NCBI GenBank assembly: GCA_021804785.1
Contig: JAJZGY010000003.1
Location: forward strand, 121,166 to 185,165
DNA length: 64,000 nt
Source of the DNA: Pseudomonadota bacterium
GTDB taxonomy: Bacteria > Pseudomonadota > Alphaproteobacteria > Micropepsales > Micropepsaceae
Direction: 5' to 3'
Both the position numbers and the translations under genes were made by a program. Positions 45,801-55,259 of this stretch are shown piece by piece. The notes below the pieces were generated by a model. The model did not search any database and was not told the origin of the DNA. It saw only the letters and a list, made by a program, of their open reading frames with translations. Numbering within the stretch: position 1 is the first letter of the stretch; each line of letters begins with the position of its first letter.

Positions 45801-46817
45801 ATGTCACGGACACGGGCCATTTATGGTTGCGCCGGCTTGCATTTGACAGTCGAGGAGGAAGCCTTTTTCCGCGATACCTGTCCGTTCGGCTTCATTCTCT
45901 TCGCCCGCAACATAAGGGATCCGGATCAAGTGCGGGCACTGGTTGAGCAACTGCGGGCGAGTGCCAACAGCGAACAGGTGGTGATCCTAATCGACCAGGA
46001 GGGCGGGCGGGTGGCTCGCTTGAAGCCGCCTTATTGGCAGGTCCATGCACCAGCTGCCCGCTTTGCCGAACTCTACGCGACGCAGATTGCGGCAGGGTGC
46101 GAAGCGGCCTATCTGAACGCCAGATTGATTGCGCAGCAGCTCTTTGATCTTGGCATCAATGTTGACTGCATGCCGGTATTGGATGTGCCGATCGCGGGTG
46201 CCCACGATATTATTGGCGACCGCGCCTTGGGTCGCGCACCCGTCCCGATCATCGATCTGGGGCGGCAGGTGATTCAAGGGCTCCTGGATGGTGGCGTATT
46301 GCCGGTGATGAAGCACATACCTGGCCATGGACGTGCCCTTGCAGATTCCCACGTGAGTTTGCCTAAGGTGACCAGTGCGCATGATGAATTAAGCACAAGC
46401 GATTTTCTCACCTTTCGTAAGCTTTGCCACTGTCCGATGGCGATGACGGCTCATGTTGTCTACACGGACATCGATGCCAACCGGCCGGCCACGACTAGTG
46501 CCAGAGTGATTGCACAGATCATCCGCGGTGAGATCGGATTTGATGGCCTGCTGCTGAGCGATGATCTGTCGATGCAGGCGCTTGAGGGGTCCATCTCAAT
46601 GCGTGCTGCTGATGCTCTATCTGCGGGATGCGACGTGGTCTTGCATTGTAATGGTGACATGGCGGAAATGCGCGATGTAGCCAAGCAGGCTATGGCGTTA
46701 GATGGCAGCTCGGCTCGACGCGCAGCCGAGGCACTAGCCCAGCTCCGCATTCCTTCTGTCTTCGAGGTACAGCGCGCACATGACAGGCTTCGCGAATTGA
46801 TGGGGATATCGGCATGA
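45801..46817 (+). CDS. nagZ: Beta-N-acetylhexosaminidase
   Basis: A family 3 glycoside hydrolase of 338 residues that removes N-acetylglucosamine from anhydromuropeptides in peptidoglycan recycling, in the cytoplasm. Motifs: CPFGFILFARNI, LIDQEGGRVARL, the catalytic loop KHIPGHGRALADSH with the general-acid His, and the nucleophile Asp in LLLSDDLSMQAL. ATG 45801 is preferred, with GAGAG just before it; the frame to 45759 overlaps the SPOR gene. Its stop overlaps the scpA start (ATGA). Confidence 0.94.
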   Translation: MSRTRAIYGCAGLHLTVEEEAFFRDTCPFGFILFARNIRDPDQVRALVEQLRASANSEQVVILIDQEGGRVARLKPPYWQVHAPAARFAELYATQIAAGCEAAYLNARLIAQQLFDLGINVDCMPVLDVPIAGAHDIIGDRALGRAPVPIIDLGRQVIQGLLDGGVLPVMKHIPGHGRALADSHVSLPKVTSAHDELSTSDFLTFRKLCHCPMAMTAHVVYTDIDANRPATTSARVIAQIIRGEIGFDGLLLSDDLSMQALEGSISMRAADALSAGCDVVLHCNGDMAEMRDVAKQAMALDGSSARRAAEALAQLRIPSVFEVQRAHDRLRELMGISA

Positions 46818-47638
46818 GCGAAGTCGTCGACGAATTCGAAGCCATGGGCGAGGCGGCGGCCAACGCCAGCGCTGAGGAGGCGCTGGTCGTCGCGGTTGAC
46901 GGGTTTGAGGGCCCCCTTGATCTACTCCTGGGACTTGCGCGCAGTCAGAAGGTTGATCTGGCGAAGATCTCAGTCCTTAAGCTGGCTGAGCAATATCTCG
47001 AGTTTGTCGAGCGGGCGCGCCGGCTCAACCTTGAATTGGCAGCTGATTACCTCGTGATGGCGGCATGGCTGGCTTACCTCAAGTCGCGGCTATTGTTACC
47101 TGCGCCGCCGGGAAGCCAGGATGGTGAGGTCAGCGCCGATGAAATGGCGACACGGTTGCGCTGGCGACTGCAGCGCTTGGATGCGATGCGTGAGGCAGCT
47201 GCGCGATTGATGGCCCGTGATCGTCTGGGCCGTGAGGTATTTGCCCGTGGTGCACCCGAGCCACTTAATATCGTGAAACTGCGCACCTATAGCGATTCGC
47301 TTTATGATCTGCTGACTGGATATGCGACCCAGCGTCTGAGCAAGGCCAAAACAGGTACCTACCAGCCGCGCCATGCCCCCGTTCTTCTCATTGAGGAGGC
47401 GCGGGCGCGTCTCGAGCGCATGCTGGGACGAATCGGCAATTGGAGTACGCTGACAAGCCTGCTGCCGTCGGGATGGGAGAGTGGTTTGCGCTTGCGCTCT
47501 GCCAAGGCCAGTACCTTGCTGGCGTGTCTGGAGCTATGTCGTGACGGCCGCATTGAGATGCGTCAGCTTACGCCGTTCGAGGAGATTTACGTGAAGGACC
47601 GGGCGTTGCTACGCGCTGGTCAGGAGGGGACCGTATGA
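46814..47638 (+). CDS. scpA: Segregation and condensation protein A (kleisin)
   Basis: The kleisin of the SMC-ScpAB condensin. The 274-residue protein has the family core VDGFEGPLDLLLGLARSQKVDLAKISVLKLAEQYLEFV in pieces from about residue 28, and ADYLVMAAWLAYLKSRLLLP; the C-terminal winged helix follows (about 195-270). It bridges the heads of the SMC dimer, whose gene lies at 55-59 kb here. It overlaps nagZ and scpB by four bases each, so the three genes are translationally coupled. Confidence 0.94.
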   Translation: MSEVVDEFEAMGEAAANASAEEALVVAVDGFEGPLDLLLGLARSQKVDLAKISVLKLAEQYLEFVERARRLNLELAADYLVMAAWLAYLKSRLLLPAPPGSQDGEVSADEMATRLRWRLQRLDAMREAAARLMARDRLGREVFARGAPEPLNIVKLRTYSDSLYDLLTGYATQRLSKAKTGTYQPRHAPVLLIEEARARLERMLGRIGNWSTLTSLLPSGWESGLRLRSAKASTLLACLELCRDGRIEMRQLTPFEEIYVKDRALLRAGQEGTV

Positions 47639-48477
47639 ATACCGTCGTGCGACTTGCTGAATTCGCCCAGGGTTCGGCCCAGGAAGTGTGCGATGATCGG
47701 ACAGAAGAGCTTGCCGTCGATCCCGCAAGCGCCGAGGAGCCGGACACCAGCGAGCAAGATCCGACTATGGCCACAGACGAACAACATGCTGCCACCACGG
47801 ACGCGCCCCCACAATTCAGGGATGAAGAGCCGCAGCTCGTGCTCGAGCATATCCGCATGGCTGAGGCGTTGCTGTTTGCGTCCGCCGAACCACTTGATCT
47901 CAAGGCATTGGCCGCATCGTTGCCGGATGGTGCTGATGTGCCTGCGATCCTGGCTGAACTGCAGAGCGACTACGAAAAGCGCGGCGTTCGCCTTGTCTGC
48001 GTGGCGGGAAAATACCAGTTCCGCACCGCGCCAGACCTGGCCTTTTTGTTGCGCAAGGAGCAGCCCGAGCAACGTCGACTATCGCGTGCAGCCATCGAAA
48101 CACTTGCGATTGTTGCTTATCATCAACCGGTGACGCGCGCCGAAATCGAGGACATCCGCGGTGTCGCGGTTTCCAAAGGTACGCTCGATACATTGATGGA
48201 GATCGGCTGGGTGAAGATCCGCGGCCGCAGGCGTGTGCCTGGCCGTCCAGTTACCTATGGCACGACAGAGGCTTTCCTCGTCCAGTTTGGACTGGAGAGT
48301 GTCAGCCATCTCCCCGGCCTGGATGAACTGAAGGCAGCAGGATTTTTGGAGGCTTTGCCCCCGAGTGGATTTGATGTGCCTAGCCCTTCTGAGGACTTGG
48401 CCGCAGATGAGGACCCGTACGAAGCGGACGCAGCTGAAGAGTTGGCGACAGGCGGTGCAGATCCTCACGAACTGTGA
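47635..48477 (+). CDS. scpB: Segregation and condensation protein B
   Basis: The winged-helix partner of ScpA in the SMC complex. The 280-residue protein has an acidic, disordered N-terminal extension (about 1-68), the core HIRMAEALLFASAEPLDLKALA, RLSRAAIETLAIVAYHQPVTRAEIEDIRGV in pieces, and GRPVTYGTTEAFLVQFGLESVSHLPGLDELK, then an acidic tail. It starts at ATG 47635 overlapping the scpA stop. The tat genes that follow scpB in many relatives are not here; the convergent rnd gene follows instead. Confidence 0.93.
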   Translation: MNTVVRLAEFAQGSAQEVCDDRTEELAVDPASAEEPDTSEQDPTMATDEQHAATTDAPPQFRDEEPQLVLEHIRMAEALLFASAEPLDLKALAASLPDGADVPAILAELQSDYEKRGVRLVCVAGKYQFRTAPDLAFLLRKEQPEQRRLSRAAIETLAIVAYHQPVTRAEIEDIRGVAVSKGTLDTLMEIGWVKIRGRRRVPGRPVTYGTTEAFLVQFGLESVSHLPGLDELKAAGFLEALPPSGFDVPSPSEDLAADEDPYEADAAEELATGGADPHEL

Positions 48478-48508
48478 GGCCCGTCGCGGTCGGAAACAAA
48501 TTATCGTG

Positions 48509-49666
48509 TCAGTCTTCGATTTCGACAATGACGGCGTGGCCGTCATCGAGGGTGAGGGCAATGCGCCCCTGCCGTAAGGCGAGAGCATCGTTGCCAAATA
48601 CCTTGGCGCGCCAGCCTTGCAGGGCTGCTACGCCGTCATCTTCTCCGGCGGCAAGCCGCTCAATGTCGTCGGAATTGGCAATTAGACGCGGCGCGACGTG
48701 GGCGGCCTCGGCGCGCAGCCGCAACAAGGTCTTCAGGAGATCGACGCTCGAAGGCGAGGGCTCGCGTCGGCGCCGGGGGGCGTCATGCGCAGCTTGCGCG
48801 GGTGGTTCGCCCTGGCGCCCTTCCTCAATCGCCTCAAGCAGCCCTTTGGCGAGGCGGGAGGTGCCAAACCCTTTTGGGACAGCACGAAAGCGTTCGAGAT
48901 CGGCGTGGCTCTGGGGTGGATGGGCGGCGATTTCGAGCAGGGCCTCGTCCTTGAGCACGCGGCTGCGGGGAATGTCACGCGTCTGGGCCTCGCGCTCCCG
49001 CCAGGCCGCCACCGCAGCGAGCACGGCGAGGAACCGCTTGTTGGTGGTGCGGGCTTTAAGCCGCTTCCAGGCATCCTTGGGCTCAAGACGATAGAGTGCT
49101 GGATCCTGTAGCGCCGCGACCTCTTCTTCGACCCACTGATGCCTGCCGGTGCGCTTGAGCTGTGCCTCGAGTTGTTCGTAGACGACGCACAGATGGGTAA
49201 CGTCAGCTAGGGCGTATTCGAGTTGGCGGGGGCTTAAGGGCCGTCGGCTCCAGTCGGTGAAGCGGGCGCTCTTGTCGATCTCGGCATTGGCAAGCTTGCG
49301 TGCCAGGGTCTCGTAGGCTGCCGCTTCGCCAAAGCCGCAGACCATGGCGGCGATCTGGGTATCAAAGATGGGGTGGGGTATGATGCCGCCCTTCTGGAAG
49401 AAGATCTCAATGTCCTGGCGGCCAGCGTGAAGGACTTTGAGGATGGTCTCGGAGCCTAGCAGGGCATAGAAGCTCGTAAGGTCGAGCCCCTCTGCCAAAG
49501 GGTCGATGATCGCCGCGATTCCGTTCGGGGCGGCAACCTGGACCAAGCACAGCTTGGGCCAGTAGGTCTGGTCCCGCATAAACTCGGTATCAAGGGCGAT
49601 ATAGGGTGATTTCTGCAATTCGCGGACGAACTCATTCAGCTCATCGGTCGTGAGGATAATGCGCAT
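48509..49666 (-). CDS. rnd: Ribonuclease D
   Basis: A DEDDy 3'-5' exoribonuclease of 385 residues involved in tRNA 3' maturation. ExoI is in ALDTEFMRDQTYWPKLCLVQ (first Asp and Glu), ExoII near KVLHAGRQDIEIF, and ExoIII around QLEYALADVTHL. An HRDC domain follows (about 215-290) with a second helical domain after it. ATG 49666 is chosen; the frame reaches 49882 but with non-conserved residues. It is convergent with scpB and divergent from aspS. Confidence 0.93.
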   Translation of the reverse strand: MRIILTTDELNEFVRELQKSPYIALDTEFMRDQTYWPKLCLVQVAAPNGIAAIIDPLAEGLDLTSFYALLGSETILKVLHAGRQDIEIFFQKGGIIPHPIFDTQIAAMVCGFGEAAAYETLARKLANAEIDKSARFTDWSRRPLSPRQLEYALADVTHLCVVYEQLEAQLKRTGRHQWVEEEVAALQDPALYRLEPKDAWKRLKARTTNKRFLAVLAAVAAWREREAQTRDIPRSRVLKDEALLEIAAHPPQSHADLERFRAVPKGFGTSRLAKGLLEAIEEGRQGEPPAQAAHDAPRRRREPSPSSVDLLKTLLRLRAEAAHVAPRLIANSDDIERLAAGEDDGVAALQGWRAKVFGNDALALRQGRIALTLDDGHAVIVEIED

Positions 49667-49899
49667 GCCCCCCGCTATAGCGGATTCGCGGCACCCCGTC
49701 CCCCGCAACCTCTGCCCTTGGGGGCACAAGCGGGCCCTTTTTGCCGCTACATCGTTGAGCCGGCGTCGCCAGGGGACGCTATCGGCAAGCTCCCGAAGCC
49801 GATCGGGGGCTTGGGGCTGCCGGGGCGGGGACGTCTTGCACTTGACCAGGCCGGGCAGAAACGCGACAAGCGGCGCTCTCAAGCCTAGGAAACTTGCCC

Positions 49900-51702
49900 A
49901 TGCACGCCTATCGCACCCATACCTGTGGACAATTACGCCGTGACGCGGTGGGCCAAAAGGTACGGTTGAGCGGCTGGGTGCACCGCCGTCGTGATCATGG
50001 CGGCCTGGTTTTTCTCGACTTACGCGACCATTACGGCATTACCCAATGCGTTATCGAACCGGATAGCCCGGCCTTTGCCGGGGCTGATCGCTGCCGTTCG
50101 GAGTGGGTGGTAACCGTGAGTGGCCCGGTCGTCGCCCGCTCGGCGGAAACAGTCAATCGGGATCTTCCGACCGGAGAAGTCGAAATTCGCATCGAAGAAA
50201 TTACCGTTCAATCGGTAGCACAGGAATTGCCTCTGCCCATTTTTGGCGATCTCGACTATCCCGAGGAGACGCGGCTGAGATATCGCTTTCTCGACCTGCG
50301 CCGCGAACGGCTGCACAATAACATCACCTTGCGCAGTCAAGTTATCTCCTCGATCCGTCGTCGAATGATTGAGCAGGGTTTCACAGAATTCCAGACCCCG
50401 ATATTGACGGCCTCTTCGCCAGAGGGCGCGCGTGATTTTCTGGTTCCAAGTCGGCTGCATCCGGGGCAATTCTATGCCTTGCCCCAGGCGCCGCAGCAGT
50501 TCAAGCAGCTGATCATGGTAGCTGGCTTCGATCGCTATTTTCAGATCGCACCATGTTTTCGTGACGAAGATGCCCGGGCCGATCGTTCCCCGGGCGAATT
50601 CTACCAGCTTGATTTAGAGATGAGCTTCGTCACACAAGACGATGTCTTCGCCGCGGTTGAGCCGGTCTTGCATGGTGTTTTTAACGAGTTCGCCCGCGGC
50701 CGCACCGTGTCCGTACCGCCGTTTCCTCGAATTTCCTTCGATGAGGCGATGCTCAAATATGGTGTCGATAAGCCTGATCTGCGCAACCCGATCGTGATCT
50801 GCGACGTCTCAGATCTATTTGCTGACACCAGTGTTGCGTTCAAGGCCTTCAAGGACAAGGTCGTACGAGCAATTCCTGCGCCGGGAGCAGGACACCAGCC
50901 GCGAAGCTTTTTTGATCGCCTCAATGATTGGGCCCGCAGCGAAATGAAGGCTCCGGGTCTGGGCTACATCGTCTTTGAAGAGGAAAGCGGCAAGCTGCAG
51001 GCAAAGGGCCCGATCGCCAAGTTCATACCGGATCCTGTCATGGCACAATTACTGCAGCGCTGCGCCCTTAAGGCCGGAGATGCGGTGTTTTTCTCCGCGG
51101 ACCCGCGGGCGGACAAGGCTGCAGCTCTCGCCGGTGCGGCGCGCATACGGCTTGGCAAGGAGCTCGATCTTGTCGCCAGTGGCGAGCTCAAGTTCTGTTG
51201 GATCGTCGACTTTCCAATGTATGAGTGGAACGAGGATGAAAAGCGCATCGACTTCTCTCACAATCCGTTTTCGATGCCACAATATGGACGTGACGCGTTC
51301 CTGGCCCTCGATCTGACGGACAAGCAGACCATTCTCGGTCTTAAGGCATATCAGTATGACATTGTCTGCAATGGAATAGAGCTGAGTTCCGGCGCCATCC
51401 GAAATCACGATCCGGAAGTCATGCTCAAGGCATTTGAGATCGCCGGATACGCCCGAGAGGAAACTGAAGCCCGCTTTTCGGGAATGCTGAACGCGTTCCG
51501 TTACGGTGCGCCGCCCCATGGCGGCACTGCGCCCGGCATTGATCGGATCGTGATGCTGCTTGCTGGCGTGGACAATTTGCGCGAGGTCACCATGTTCCCG
51601 ATGAACCAGCAGGCGCAGGATCTAATGATGGGCGCCCCGGGGCCTGTATCTGCCCGCCAGCTCAAGGAGCTGCATCTCCGCGTTGTAAAGCCGGAAGTCT
51701 GA
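49900..51702 (+). CDS. aspS: Aspartyl-tRNA synthetase
   Basis: A class II synthetase of 600 residues, the bacterial long type. The OB-fold anticodon domain opens with [31 protein letters not shown] in pieces; motif 2 is [24 protein letters not shown] (parts), the GAD insertion domain spans about 300-420, and motif 3 is [18 protein letters not shown] 49900 gives the usual N-terminus; a TTG lies two codons upstream. Many alphaproteobacterial enzymes of this type are non-discriminating and also charge tRNA-Asn, but that cannot be decided here. Confidence 0.96.
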   Translation: MHAYRTHTCGQLRRDAVGQKVRLSGWVHRRRDHGGLVFLDLRDHYGITQCVIEPDSPAFAGADRCRSEWVVTVSGPVVARSAETVNRDLPTGEVEIRIEEITVQSVAQELPLPIFGDLDYPEETRLRYRFLDLRRERLHNNITLRSQVISSIRRRMIEQGFTEFQTPILTASSPEGARDFLVPSRLHPGQFYALPQAPQQFKQLIMVAGFDRYFQIAPCFRDEDARADRSPGEFYQLDLEMSFVTQDDVFAAVEPVLHGVFNEFARGRTVSVPPFPRISFDEAMLKYGVDKPDLRNPIVICDVSDLFADTSVAFKAFKDKVVRAIPAPGAGHQPRSFFDRLNDWARSEMKAPGLGYIVFEEESGKLQAKGPIAKFIPDPVMAQLLQRCALKAGDAVFFSADPRADKAAALAGAARIRLGKELDLVASGELKFCWIVDFPMYEWNEDEKRIDFSHNPFSMPQYGRDAFLALDLTDKQTILGLKAYQYDIVCNGIELSSGAIRNHDPEVMLKAFEIAGYAREETEARFSGMLNAFRYGAPPHGGTAPGIDRIVMLLAGVDNLREVTMFPMNQQAQDLMMGAPGPVSARQLKELHLRVVKPEV

Positions 51703-52364
51703 ACGGTTTTCTTCTCGGGACCGTTCCATGCAGGGGCGGGCAAGGGGGCCATGGATCCGGAGGTTCCGATGGATCCGCGGAGTATTTTCTCAAGGGCACG
51801 CGTATCCGCACTGCCGAGGGCTACGGTGCAATCGCGACTTCATCTGCGGGTGAGCCGCTGGCAACGCGGTTTGGTGGTTTAACTGCCATCGAAGCGGTCG
51901 AAAGTTTCTTTGTTACGACTCGCGGCAGTGACCACGCGTGGCTGGGCCATTTGAGGCCCGTCTGGGTCAGGTGCGGCGCGCTGGCCGCCAAGTTACCCAG
52001 TGCCGATCTTTGCCTCACTGCTGCGCATGCGCTTTGTGTCAACGGGCACCTGATCCCGGCTGGTCAGCTGGTGAATGGCACGACGATCGTGTTCGATGAC
52101 AGCGAGCGCGTTGAGCCACGGTGGTTCTACCACGTTGAACTCGATCATCGTGACCTACTCGACGCAAACTGTGCTCCTTGTGAGAGCCTGCGTGCAGCCG
52201 AGAAACAGCCCTGCGCGCCTTTGCTCAGCTTCAATGGGGCTCGCAGTGAAATAATGTCTCGGTTGCCTGGTGCGACGTCCACGCCCAGCGATAGACGTCA
52301 ACCTCTGGATGTCGTCCGCGACAGTCCTGAAGAGCGTGCCCTGGAGCTGGCGTGGGCAGCCTAG
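51699..52364 (+). pseudogene. Hint-domain protein remnant
   Basis: From CTG 51699 the frame is open to TAG 52362-52364 but contains no ATG, GTG or TTG before 51951. It encodes a Hint_2-type domain: YFLKGTRIRTAEGYG (about 51783), GEPLATRFGGLTAIE, PVWVRCGALA, CLTAAHALCVNGHLIPAGQLVNGTTIV in pieces, and YHVELDHRDLL. In this family the first residue of the domain is the nucleophilic Cys (CFLxGTRI); here it is Tyr (TAT, one base from TGT). With no start codon, a gap in the middle and no host domain, it looks like an inactive relic of a larger Hint protein. Confidence 0.7.
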
Positions 52365-52632
52365 CAGCGCACCCTGACTTCAAGCGGCGCGGCCGGCAGG
52401 GCGCGTTTGGCACGTCCGCCGATGCACGTGCGGATGCGGCCGGGTGCCGTAGTGCGCGTATGACTATGCGAGGGCTACGGCCTGGCGTCCGAAAAGTGGC
52501 CAATCCGTGCGCGTAGTGAGGAAGCGTGCTGTGATCTGACTGAAGCGCGGGGGAGAGTTCTGGCCGCGCTGCGGCCGCTTTGGCCTCAAACTTGTCGGAC
52601 ACGTGGCAGGCTCTTGCCAATTATGTGGTCAC
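52365..52632. other. Gap between Hint remnant and atpF
   Basis: No gene is seen. A GGCCGC-GCT-GCGGCC hairpin at 52562-52576 lies about 60 bases downstream of the atpF stop and could help end the atp transcript, though no T run follows it on that strand. Confidence 0.35.
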
Positions 52633-53124
52633 TCAATTCAGCTTGTCTGACAACTCGGAAAGGCTTCCGGCGATCAGGGCGCGGGCGCGGGACTCGTCGA
52701 TACGCGCTGCGATGAGCTTTTCAGCCGCTGCAGTAGCAACGTCGGCAGCAAGGCCTCGTATTTCTGCCACTGCCGCCGCTTCGGCCTGAGCGATTTTCTC
52801 TTGGGCCTGCAGGGTACGCCGTTCGATCTGTGCTTTGAGCTGTTCGCGGGCTTCCGAGGCGAAGCGTGAGGCTTCGGCCCGGGCTTCGGCAAGAATGCCC
52901 TCCGCTTCTTTCTCCGCCTGCGCCGCCTTTCTTTTGTATTCTCCCAGAAGCGCTTCGGCTTCATCGCGCAGCCGGCGCGCCTCATTCAGTTCATTGCTGA
53001 TCTTGACCGCACGCTCATCCAAGACGCGACCGGCAAAGGCAGGCAGGCGCCGGTAAATGAAAATACCGACGACTGTCACAAATCCGACTGCTACCCAGAA
53101 TTCCGCGTCGAGATAGAATGCCAT
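52633..53124 (-). CDS. atpF: F0F1 ATP synthase subunit b
   Basis: One half of the peripheral stalk of the ATP synthase. The 163-residue protein has one N-terminal membrane segment (about 6-27, EFWVAVGFVTVVGIFIYRRL) followed by a long charged coiled coil (ARRLRDEAEALLGEYKRKAAQAEKEAE in part). It is last in the operon atpI-B-E-F'-F, 15 bases after the b' gene. The two different b-type genes are usual for alphaproteobacteria. The F1 genes are not in the window, which is also the normal split for this class. Confidence 0.93.
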   Translation of the reverse strand: MAFYLDAEFWVAVGFVTVVGIFIYRRLPAFAGRVLDERAVKISNELNEARRLRDEAEALLGEYKRKAAQAEKEAEGILAEARAEASRFASEAREQLKAQIERRTLQAQEKIAQAEAAAVAEIRGLAADVATAAAEKLIAARIDESRARALIAGSLSELSDKLN

Positions 53125-53139
53125 AAACCTGTCTTCCCT

Positions 53140-53715
53140 CTAGCGCGCGCTGACCTGGGTGACCGCGGCCGCTCGATCCTGCTCAGAAACATCGACGCCA
53201 ATCAGGCGGGCAACAATCTGGCCAGCCGCTTCGCCGGCAACCGTCTTGATGTGTTGAGCAGCATCGGCCTGAAGCTGCGCGACCCGGGCTTTGGCCTGTT
53301 CTGTCGCGGTCTTGGCATCCGCATCAGCCTTGGCTTTGGCCGCCTCGATTTCACCTCGGACCAGCTTGCCGCTTTCCTCAGCCATGGCGTGGGCACGGCT
53401 GCGGGCGGCAGCGAGAGCGGCTTCGTATTCAGCTTCCGCCTTTTCGGCATTACGCCGGTGGGCTTCGGCTGCGTCCAAATCGGAGGCGATGCGCTGTTTG
53501 CGGGCAATAATATTGCCCCCAACCCGCTTTACCCCGAGTTGCCAAATCACAACGAACAGCACGACGAAGGTCACCGTCAACCAGAAGAACTGCGACGGGT
53601 AGGTCGTCGTGTCGAAGGGCGGAAAGGCGACGGGGTGCTTTTGCGCCACCGCCGTCCCGCTGACCTTGGGGCCGGATACCGTCATGCTGTGCGCCGTGTG
53701 TCCCGGTGAAGTCAT
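53140..53715 (-). CDS. atpG: F0F1 ATP synthase subunit b'
   Basis: The second stalk subunit (b', also called AtpF2 or AtpG in alphaproteobacteria), 191 residues. It carries an extended N-terminus (about 1-45), one membrane segment (FFWLTVTFVVLFVVIWQLGV, about 43-62), and a long Ala/Glu/Lys-rich coiled coil. The extended start and KRVGGNIIARKQRIASDLDAAEAHR (in pieces) fit the b' form. It starts six bases after the atpE stop. Confidence 0.9.
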   Translation of the reverse strand: MTSPGHTAHSMTVSGPKVSGTAVAQKHPVAFPPFDTTTYPSQFFWLTVTFVVLFVVIWQLGVKRVGGNIIARKQRIASDLDAAEAHRRNAEKAEAEYEAALAAARSRAHAMAEESGKLVRGEIEAAKAKADADAKTATEQAKARVAQLQADAAQHIKTVAGEAAGQIVARLIGVDVSEQDRAAAVTQVSAR

Positions 53716-53721
53716 GATGGC

Positions 53722-53949
53722 TTAGAATGCGAACAGGATGATGAGGGCGATCACCAGCGCGTAGAGGCCGGTGGCCTCGACGAGGGCAAAGCCCAGCAGC
53801 AGGTTAGTGAACTGGGAGGCAGCGGCTGACGGGTTGCGCAGTGAGCCTTCCAGATATTTGCCCCACAGGTCGCCGATGCCGATACCGGCGCCGCCGATGG
53901 CGATACAGGCCAGGCCCGCACCGATCATTTTCGCTGCTGCAAGATCCAT
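53722..53949 (-). CDS. atpE: F0F1 ATP synthase subunit c
   Basis: The proteolipid forming the rotor ring, 75 residues with two membrane helices. The proton-carrying acid is Glu58 in FALVEATGLYALV; the polar loop contains the Arg of LRNP. The glycine-rich helix IGGAGIGIGD is typical. There are no extra polar residues near Glu58 to suggest sodium use, so the ring is taken as proton-driven. It lies 22 bases downstream of atpB. Confidence 0.95.
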   Translation of the reverse strand: MDLAAAKMIGAGLACIAIGGAGIGIGDLWGKYLEGSLRNPSAAASQFTNLLLGFALVEATGLYALVIALIILFAF

Positions 53950-53971
53950 TTCAGAAACTCCTTTGATAGGT

Positions 53972-54718
53972 TCAGTGATGACCGTGAAGATGCAAGGACT
54001 CGTTCAGATAAATGCAGGTGAGCATGGCGAACACATAAGCCTGCAGGAACGCGACCAGGAATTCGAGAGCCATGATGGCGATGATCATGAACATGGGGCC
54101 AACGGCTACTAGCGACAGGATGCCACCGGCGGCGCCGAGCAGAATGACAAAGCCGCCAAACACTTTCAGCATCGTGTGACCAGCCAGCATATTGGCGAAG
54201 AGACGAACCGAGAGGCTGATGGGACGGAAGAAGAAGGAGATGATCTCGATCGGAATGAGGAGCGGCAACAGGATCCACGGAGCGTCCGGCACGAACAGTT
54301 TGAGAAAGCCTGCGCCGTGGAACATGAAGCCGAAGAAGATGACGACGACCATCACCAGACATGCCAGCGCGAAATTGACGGCGATCTGGCTCGTAACCGT
54401 GAACACCCCGGGGATAAGGCCAAAATAGTTCGAGCAGAGCACGAACATGAAGACGGCGAAGACAAACGGGAAAAATCGTAACCCGTCCTTGCCTGCAGTC
54501 GATTCGATCATGTTGGCCACGAATTCGTAGCCTAGCTCGGCGATTGACTGGCCGCGCGTTGGGACCAATCTCCCTGTGCGCACCGCAAGAAACAAGAACA
54601 GCGATAGCACGGCCACAATCACGCACATGATGGCGGCCTGGTTGGTGAAAGCAATGTTGTAGCCAGCCAGATGCAGGGGGAAGAGCGGTTCGACCCGGAA
54701 CTGCTCCAGCGGTGTCAT
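53972..54718 (-). CDS. atpB: F0F1 ATP synthase subunit a
   Basis: The stator half-channel subunit, about 248 residues with five to six membrane helices. The essential Arg is in SLSVRLFANMLAGH, and the final helix has FLVAFLQAYVFAMLTCIYLNESLHL (pieces). The start is ambiguous: ATG 54718 matches the family N-terminus (MTPLEQFRVEPLF), but the ribosome site GAGGAG lies at the atpI stop, better placed for the GTG codons at 54730 or 54748. Confidence 0.94.
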   Translation of the reverse strand: MTPLEQFRVEPLFPLHLAGYNIAFTNQAAIMCVIVAVLSLFLFLAVRTGRLVPTRGQSIAELGYEFVANMIESTAGKDGLRFFPFVFAVFMFVLCSNYFGLIPGVFTVTSQIAVNFALACLVMVVVIFFGFMFHGAGFLKLFVPDAPWILLPLLIPIEIISFFFRPISLSVRLFANMLAGHTMLKVFGGFVILLGAAGGILSLVAVGPMFMIIAIMALEFLVAFLQAYVFAMLTCIYLNESLHLHGHH

Positions 54719-54734
54719 ATGCACGTGCACGGGC

Positions 54735-55073
54735 CTAAAGCTCCTCACTATTCGTATCGGTGGGCGGCGCTTGCACGCCAGCCTCCTTATTCAGTTTTTC
54801 CGCCGCGAGCACCACATTACGGATGCCCGCAGCGGCACCCAGCAAAACAAAAACAATCATGAGGAAGGGCCTTGTTCCAAGGACGCGGTCCAATCCCCAG
54901 CCAATCGCCCCACCGACAAGCAGCGCCACCACGAGTTCAGTCATGAACCGGTAGGCAATCCCCAACGCCGAGGGAGACGCTATTCGGCTCTGGGCACCCT
55001 CGTGCCGGCGCATATCGTCGAGCCTGGCACCGAGCGCGCGCAGGTCGTCTGGCTCTGGAGGATGATCGCTCAC
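54735..55073 (-). CDS. atpI: ATP synthase-associated protein AtpI
   Basis: A 112-residue protein with two membrane helices (about 42-62 and 68-88), of the AtpI/AtpZ family that precedes the Fo genes and assists c-ring assembly or magnesium supply. Family-like parts are YRFMTELVVALLVGGAIGWGLDRVLGTRPFLMIVFVLLGAAAGIRNV in pieces. It is the first gene of the Fo operon, with a promoter about 70 bases upstream, and its end carries the ribosome site of atpB. Confidence 0.88.
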   Translation of the reverse strand: MSDHPPEPDDLRALGARLDDMRRHEGAQSRIASPSALGIAYRFMTELVVALLVGGAIGWGLDRVLGTRPFLMIVFVLLGAAAGIRNVVLAAEKLNKEAGVQAPPTDTNSEEL

Positions 55074-55142
55074 AGGCTTGCCCCCGGATACCTACATTGC
55101 GCGCGTCAGCGGGCCCCCGTCGGCTCGTCGGAAGGCACGCGG

Positions 55143-55171
55143 AACATATGGACGGCCTGCGACGCTGTCAA
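55143..55171 (-). promoter_or_regulatory. Promoter of the Fo ATP synthase operon
   Basis: Reverse strand TTGACA (55171-55166), a 17-base spacer, and TATGTT (55148-55143, four of six matches). It lies about 70 bases before atpI. Confidence 0.6.
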
Positions 55172-55259
55172 GAACATGAACTTTTGTACAACCATTTGAT
55201 TTTATTATGAAAAATTAGCCGCGGCGAAATGTGCTCATACGCCTTTGCGGTGCCCTGCG

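Noticed and set aside
52674-53602. Frames on both strands inside the b and b' subunit genes
   Set aside because: Shadow frames of Ala/Glu/Lys-rich coiled-coil coding sequence; the real genes are atpF and the b' gene.
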